DNA of 64,000 nt from Ustulina deusta (taxonomy: Eukaryota; Ascomycota; Sordariomycetes; Xylariales; Xylariaceae), in assembly GCA_023159155.1 (NCBI GenBank), contig JAJNNX010000022.1, positions 496,001 through 560,000 on the forward strand, in the 5' to 3' direction. The position numbers and the translations under genes are program-made. Shown piece after piece: positions 59,051-64,000 of this stretch. The notes under the pieces are model-generated. The model was not told the DNA's origin. It saw only the letters and a list, made by a program, of their open reading frames with translations, and did not search any database. The stretch's first letter is position 1. Every line of letters begins with the position of its first letter.

Positions 59051-60645
59051 CTAGCTCGAAGTTGTCTCTGGCCGGAGGAAGTGGTGAGGACCATACCACG
59101 AGCCCTTCAAAAAGGAGTTCCAGTATACGAAGGGCTAAGGTCATGTCAGCTTGAAATAGCTAGCGAGGGGATGCCGGGCGGCTCTGATCTGGCGATACTT
59201 ACGAAAATATCTTTCTTTAAGTAATAGAACGCTGCCCTGGGGGTTTCTTGACTGCCGAAGAAACGAGCGAATGTCTCTTTAGGCACACCGCCATACTTGA
59301 ACTCGCAGAGCATGAGTTCATTGTGCCCTGTCAGAAGGGGGCAGCTCGCGTAGCCATCGTAGGCGGCCTTAGACTCCTTGCCGGCCATTGTCGCCAAGAG
59401 GTTGTCAACCATGACAGGAACCTGCGCTGTGATGGCAGCGGCTGTCTTGCTGTTCGGCAAGCTCGAGGCGTCGCCTATCGAGAAGATGTTCTTGTATTTG
59501 TTGTGCTGCGTAGTGGATTTGTCGACGTCGACCCAGCCAGCCGCATCAGCTACACAGAGAGTGGATGTTAGCTCAACTCGTTCTAATATAGTGTGCAATT
59601 GGATATAAGTGAACTTACCAATCTTCGACTTAGCGACCCAATCCCATGGCTTCTGTGGAGGTACTACGTGTAAGAACCCGAATTCTCTCTCTACAGTTGT
59701 GTTTTTAGTATTCTCGGCGAGGTTCTTAAAAGTTGCCACTTTCTTCTTCGCGTCGATTGCTACAAGGTTGTGTTGGAACAGGGCTTCAACATTGCGCTCT
59801 CTCCGCAGGGTATCCAATGCCTGGGAGTATTTTGGCACCGCAAACATAGCTATCATTCTGTCAACATACGCAACTGGCAGGGAAGAACTGTTAGCTATCG
59901 TACCAGGGGCACCAGTTGCAAAGGTTATATCAATATTCCCCCGCACGCCTTCCCGCTTCCACTGCGAGAGGGCCATCCACATGATCTTCTGAGGTGCGCC
60001 GGCGCATTTTATCACGCCTGCAGGCTGAGTGAAAATAGCCGGTCCCTTCTTGAAAGCCCGGATATTCCGCCAGACCTGTTCGACGGTCTTTTCGGAGTAA
60101 ATCGACGAGACCTGGCTGGCTGGGTCCTGTAGGGCGTCCTGAAGGCCTGGAATACCAGCAAAATTGGTCTCAAGGCCAGGAGCAACAATAAGGTAGTCAT
60201 ACGAGACATCCACTCCCTCGGACGTCTTCACGGCATTGTGCTCGGGATCAAAGGTAGAAACACGTAGGGGATAGTGCTTCACCCCTTCTGGTATTACATG
60301 AGAGAGAGGCCTCTGGATGTCGGCCAACGATTTTAGGCCCGAACCCACAAGCGTCCACCCAGGCTGCGACAACATCAGATAGGTCCATTGCTGCACAGAT
60401 AGACGGTGCTGCAGTCAGCTGCTCACCTGGTAATGGTGTGTCTGGGCCGGGTCTAGAATGGCAATGTCCTTCTTGTCCAGCGCGAGAGAGCGCTGCAGCT
60501 GCGCAGCAGCAGTCACACCGGCCGTCCCGCCTCCCACAATGACGACCCGGTGATGCGCCTTTGCCGGTATGGATGTGACGTATTTCCGGACAGGCACCCT
60601 GGCGGGGGCTTGGGTCAAGAGTCGCAGTGCAGGGGTGGCGGCCAT
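59051..60645 (-). CDS. Sulfide:quinone oxidoreductase, mitochondrial
   Basis: Model: exons 60645-60427, 60390-59619, 59549-59203 and 59134-59051; 1,422 nt, 473 residues. The N-terminus (MAATPALRLLTQAPARVPVR) looks like a mitochondrial presequence, followed by the FAD dinucleotide fold VVIVGGGTAG, then YDYLIVAPGLETNF, KCAGAPQKIMWMAL (conserved redox Cys), and NIFSIGDASSLPNSKTAAAI near the end. The C-terminus, completed by the small last exon, is PFVYWNSFLKGSWYGPHHF. These features match eukaryotic SQOR (Hmt2 in S. pombe), which oxidises sulfide in the mitochondrial inner membrane and passes electrons to ubiquinone. The first intron is only 36 nt (GTGAGC...GCAG) but is required to avoid a stop and restores HHYQ/QWTYLM. 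The ATG at 60645 is chosen because it starts the presequence-like segment. Confidence 0.92.
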
Positions 60646-61020
60646 TGCGTGCTCGGCAAGCGAAGTATCGTATCTAATCTGCACAGGGCACCCAATCAAC
60701 CCGACCGTTCAGATTGCCCAACTGGGAAAATGAGGCCAACAACTAGCGTACACAACGGGAAAAAATACGATATGTACCCAGCAGATATTCCACCAGTCAT
60801 TCGGCCTGCTCAACCCGGGCCTTGTCCGCCTCGACTTAGCCACTCGGTCAGATCACGTGAAATCACGCAATAACCTACGCCACAAATTACACATCAGAGA
60901 TGCACGCAGGCGGAAACACAGGGATGGAAGCTAGCAAAAAGATGTCACGTCATTTCGCCCATACTTCTTTAGCCGGACACCGGTAATGCTATGTTATTTG
61001 AGCAAAAGATGAAGAGATCA
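60646..61020. other. Intergenic region upstream of SQOR
   Basis: About 375 bp containing the SQOR promoter and the 3' flank of tRNA-Val; no coding potential. Confidence 0.6.
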
Positions 61021-61094
61021 TGATTTCGCCCGGACTTGAACCGGAGACCTTCAGTGTGTTAGACTGACGTGATAACCAACTACACCACGAAACC
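61021..61094 (-). tRNA. tRNA-Val, anticodon AAC
   Basis: A 74-nt cloverleaf on the minus strand without an intron. The 7-bp acceptor stem GGTTTCG pairs with CGAAATC (one G-T pair), followed by discriminator A. The anticodon arm TCAGT/ACTGA closes the loop CTAACAC, anticodon AAC (Val, read as IAC). The T arm contains GGTTCAAGTCC and the D arm GTGTAGTTGG, the B and A boxes of the internal RNA polymerase III promoter. Confidence 0.95.
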
Positions 61095-63409
61095 AACGCT
61101 ATATGACTGCTGGCCCAATCCCTCGTTGTGTAGCATCATAAAGAAGTGCTTCTGTGGATGGAGCACGACCCGCAGGCGGCGAAGATTTTAGTGTGTGGTT
61201 TAGAATTTTGGAGCATATCTCCATCATCCATGTCAGCGGATTTAGATGAGTAGGGCGAAATTTACAGTACCTATTTGGGTGTCAGCTAGACTAGATAATC
61301 ACCTATCTTAAGTAAGTAGGTAGGTAGATGTATCACCTGGTGCTCGTAGCTCACGCACTGTACCTGTACATACCGAAATTAGGTATATATCCGGACTTGC
61401 AAAGTTGAGAAACTACCAGGTTAGAAGATAACGAGTGTCTACGCATAGAATCATTTAAACGAATTACAATGAATTTCGGAGCCAACAATATACTAAATTA
61501 TTGCTGCAATCGATAGATTTAAATAAGGAGGTAGAAATCGTAGTTTGGTTGATAGATTGGTACGGTTGAAGGTACAGCAAGCAAAAATGTAAATATCAAG
61601 TTCCATCTGCACTAGAGACTGGTATTCAGTACCTATTGAAATGGGGTATGTTGAGTGTAAGTGGAGGAAAGGAGTCGCATAGCCACTTCGTAGCTATACG
61701 AGTCTACGTGTAGTATATAATTATGGTTTGAGCCCATGGCAGAATGGGCTAACAGAGGGAGAAGACATGAGAGTACGATGGCACTGCGAGCCATATGAAT
61801 AACACAAAACACACTAGAAGACGGAAGTAGGGGACCAAAGCAATAAAGGGAATGGATAATTAGGGGCGGTAACTACCGAGTAAAAACAGAGACAGGGGAA
61901 CAGAACACAGACCTATACTTTCTAAGAAAGGACTGCCCTAAGCCCACTGTTTTTTCCGGCATACGCATATGACAGCGGACCTGGGCAGTACCTAAAATAC
62001 GAACCCGGGAGACTGGGTTACTATAGTGTAGGTTCGACTCCTATTCTCTCGAGCGCAATTGGTGCGGCTATAGCCAGTCTCACGTTGATAGTAGTCCATA
62101 ATAATAAAACAATAAGTACTCGAGTAACTTAAGTTATATAATTATGGTTAACAGCATTACTTTAGTCAAGTCTTTTAGTCCAGAACATCAGCATATACTC
62201 TATTAGTTAGTAGTGATTTAATTATGTTAAATTTAATTGTGCTCCATTATGATCGACTGGTTCCCTGGGCGTACGTTTGACCTACCGGTACCTCCTTTAA
62301 CCAGGGCAAGGTAAGTACCCCTCTATTTACACTTACTCACATTGTCCATTTCGAGAGAAGTTAGTCGGCAAGTATTAACGTCAAGGCTATCCTTATAGCT
62401 ACGTAACTAAACTGTGAGTATTGCAGCAACGAAAATAGTTATATGTAGATTAAAGCCCTATGATACCTAACCCATCTGCTCACTAGGGATGAACATATTC
62501 TCACTAAGACCGCATCTATTAATCCCTTGAAGACCATCCCACATAGCAGTAGAGCTATAATGATAACATTTTCGCAAACTGACTGAAATAGGTACTTACG
62601 ATATTTCTAACTGGAATCAGGTAGATGCGCATCGGCACCGATTCCGTGTACTCCACACCAGGTAATGCCACAATGCACAATCATTCTCGTCCCACTACGG
62701 CACCGTGCGTCGTTTGATCTAATTAAGTATCTGTGGCGAAGACGGAAGACGGCCTGATACCGATCCCGCATCTCCGTAGACTTCCAACCCACCTGCTAAG
62801 ATCGAGATCCCGTTGATTCAAGTCCGAGACTACGGAACAGCATTTGTCACTTGTAAGGACAGAATAGGATCGATACATGAAACAGATGGGTGCCCAACTG
62901 TCACAACGGCCAGCTCGTATGCCGTGAGCCAATAATACAAAAGGTCAGCAATACTCCAAAGTGGAGTATCCGGGCTTTCGTATGTATATCGCTTCCGAGT
63001 ACGATCCGCATACCAGCGTATGCCCCCTGGCATAACACTAACAATTACGTCTTTTAAGGGTTGAAAAATGAGAGATTCCAATAACAATCAATGTATAACC
63101 CTGTAAGGTTATGCAACGAGGGCACCCTCCGATCCTCCGACCCTCCGGTCAAGGCGACGTTGAAGAAGGTGTTGAGTCATGCGGGGTGAGAATCCAGCCG
63201 CCACAATGCGGAGAAGGGTGTAGGTAATAATATTGACGTAGACATTTTGTTGGAAGCAACCCATTTCTTTTGCATGATTGTCAGCGATCCCAGATTGTCT
63301 CGTCTCGACGACCGTCCGGTTGAGAAACAGATATAAAGCCACTCTCTCGAGATTCAGTTCTGACCATATTGTGTATCAAACCTACCCGCATTAGAATAGT
63401 TCTGCCAAT
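61095..63409. other. Intergenic region upstream of the second P450
   Basis: About 2.3 kb with TAGGTA-type strings near 61310-61330. A minus-strand frame at 62830-63087 (85 codons) has plausible amino-acid composition (GIRWYADRTRKRYTYESPD, LLYYWLTAYELAVVTV) but no recognised family; it could be an exon of an unknown gene or a remnant. The remainder has nothing supported. Confidence 0.5.
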
Positions 63410-64000
63410 ATGAACGAGACATCCCTATTCACTTTTGGCCCCCCCTCGATGGAGAGTCTTATGACTTTTAATTCACTCCCGTACTTCATTGGTATCGTCT
63501 TATTGACGTTGACCACGTACACCTGGACGACATCTAACTCCAGTCTGAAGAAACTTCCATATGTTAACCCTCCCAATTTCTTCTCGAATGCGCAAGCTAG
63601 GGCAAGTCTAGTGGCAAAAGAATTCGATGCTAGCTGAGCCTCTAATGTACATCATATAGCGCGATTTCCGGCATTCTGCAAAGACTATGCTGCAGACTGC
63701 TAGAAAGCATTACCCTACCCAGCCATACCGAATGACCACGGACTACGGAGAGGTCGTATTGCTACAATCTGAATGGTTCGATGAGATTCGCAATAACCCA
63801 CACCTCAGCTTCATGGGGACAGTGGCTCAAGTATATATTTATTGCTGGCCTTAATGCATTAATAATACTCGGGCTAATTGAAAATATCTTAGGAACGTAT
63901 TAGTGAAATCCCAGGTTTCGAACCGCTCGCGGCATTTGGAGAAGAGGGTGAACTTGTGAAGATTATAGCAAGAAAGCAATTAACTAAGATGCTCAGTTAG
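63410..64000 (+). CDS. Cytochrome P450, 5' part, cut by the window end
   Basis: Model: exons 63410-63610, 63660-63830 and from 63893 onward (introns of 49 and 62 nt, both phase 0). The protein starts MNETSLFTFGPPSMESL, has a membrane anchor (LPYFIGIVLLTLTTYTW), then KKLPYVNPPNFF, LRDFRHSAKTMLQTARKHYP, TQPYRMTTDYGEVVLLQSEW, FDEIRNNPHLSF and ISEIPGFEPLAAFG with VRKQLTK-like IARKQLTKML. This order (LPYVNPP, R-M-T-T-D-Y-G-E-V-V, EIRNNPxLSF, IPGFEP) is typical of fungal terpenoid P450s related to ent-kaurene oxidase / gibberellin 14-synthase. The reading frame meets CTCAGTTAG exactly at the window end, probably the start of the next intron. The haem region lies beyond the window. Confidence 0.8.

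Noticed and set aside
57334..60645. Acyltransferase and SQOR as a biosynthetic cluster
   Set aside because: They are convergent neighbours, but SQOR is a housekeeping mitochondrial enzyme and no core biosynthetic enzyme lies in the window.
1..64000. CRISPR array, prophage or bacterial-type operon
   Set aside because: No spaced direct repeats of the right form, and the spliced genes show a nuclear fungal genome.

Overview
This window is nuclear DNA of a filamentous ascomycete (Pezizomycotina). Genes are split by short introns of about 36 to 250 bp with GT...AG borders, the families are typical of that group (GPI-anchored GH17 glucanase, fungal P450s, 2EXR-domain protein, fungal amidoligase, Ada-type regulator), and a block of about 13 kb shows very strong RIP (repeat-induced point mutation). 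Frequent short TAGGTA/TACCTA strings in the spacers remind me of Sordariomycetes, perhaps Xylariales, but that is only an impression. Exon borders given here were worked out by hand: each join keeps the reading frame, but none has transcript support.

Layout. 0.1-1.3 kb: GPI-anchored beta-1,3-glucanase. 1.3-12.7 kb: sparse DNA with a small secreted protein (3.6-4.4 kb), a possible 90-residue coiled-coil protein (7.5 kb), a possible membrane-protein exon (8.4 kb) and a five-exon zinc-finger gene (10.4-11.7 kb). 12.7-17.7 kb: one 1,567-residue ankyrin/RCC1/BTB protein related to IBTK. 19.0-20.2 kb: mitochondrial 2-oxodicarboxylate carrier.

20.5-33.8 kb: a nested pair of dead LTR retrotransposons. 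The outer one is Gypsy-like, with 253-bp LTRs at 20492-20744 and 33593-33845 and a TATC duplication. Inside it sits a 7.4-kb Copia-like element with 287-bp LTRs at 21807-22093 and 28939-29225. Both are turned into AT-rich, stop-filled sequence, with a few small GC islands left.

33.8-64 kb: gene-bearing arm. In order: acidic 2EXR-domain protein, BUD22-like ribosome-biogenesis protein, short-chain dehydrogenase with a probable one-base lesion at its active-site codon, mitochondrial 2-oxoglutarate/malate carrier, an unnamed membrane protein with an FCAGAGGPTP motif, a P450, an amidoligase, an Ada-type DNA-binding regulator convergent with a DUF1203 protein, a BAHD-type acyltransferase, a sulfide:quinone oxidoreductase, tRNA-Val(AAC), and the 5' end of a second P450 cut by the window edge.

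The genes do not form one obvious pathway. Several serve mitochondria (two carriers, SQOR). Two P450s, an acyltransferase and an SDR are of accessory-metabolism type but are scattered. I see no CRISPR, operon, phage or rRNA. The most unusual features are the nested RIP block with its strand-biased mutation in the inner element, the Ada-type protein without a guanine-repair domain, and the SDR lesion.
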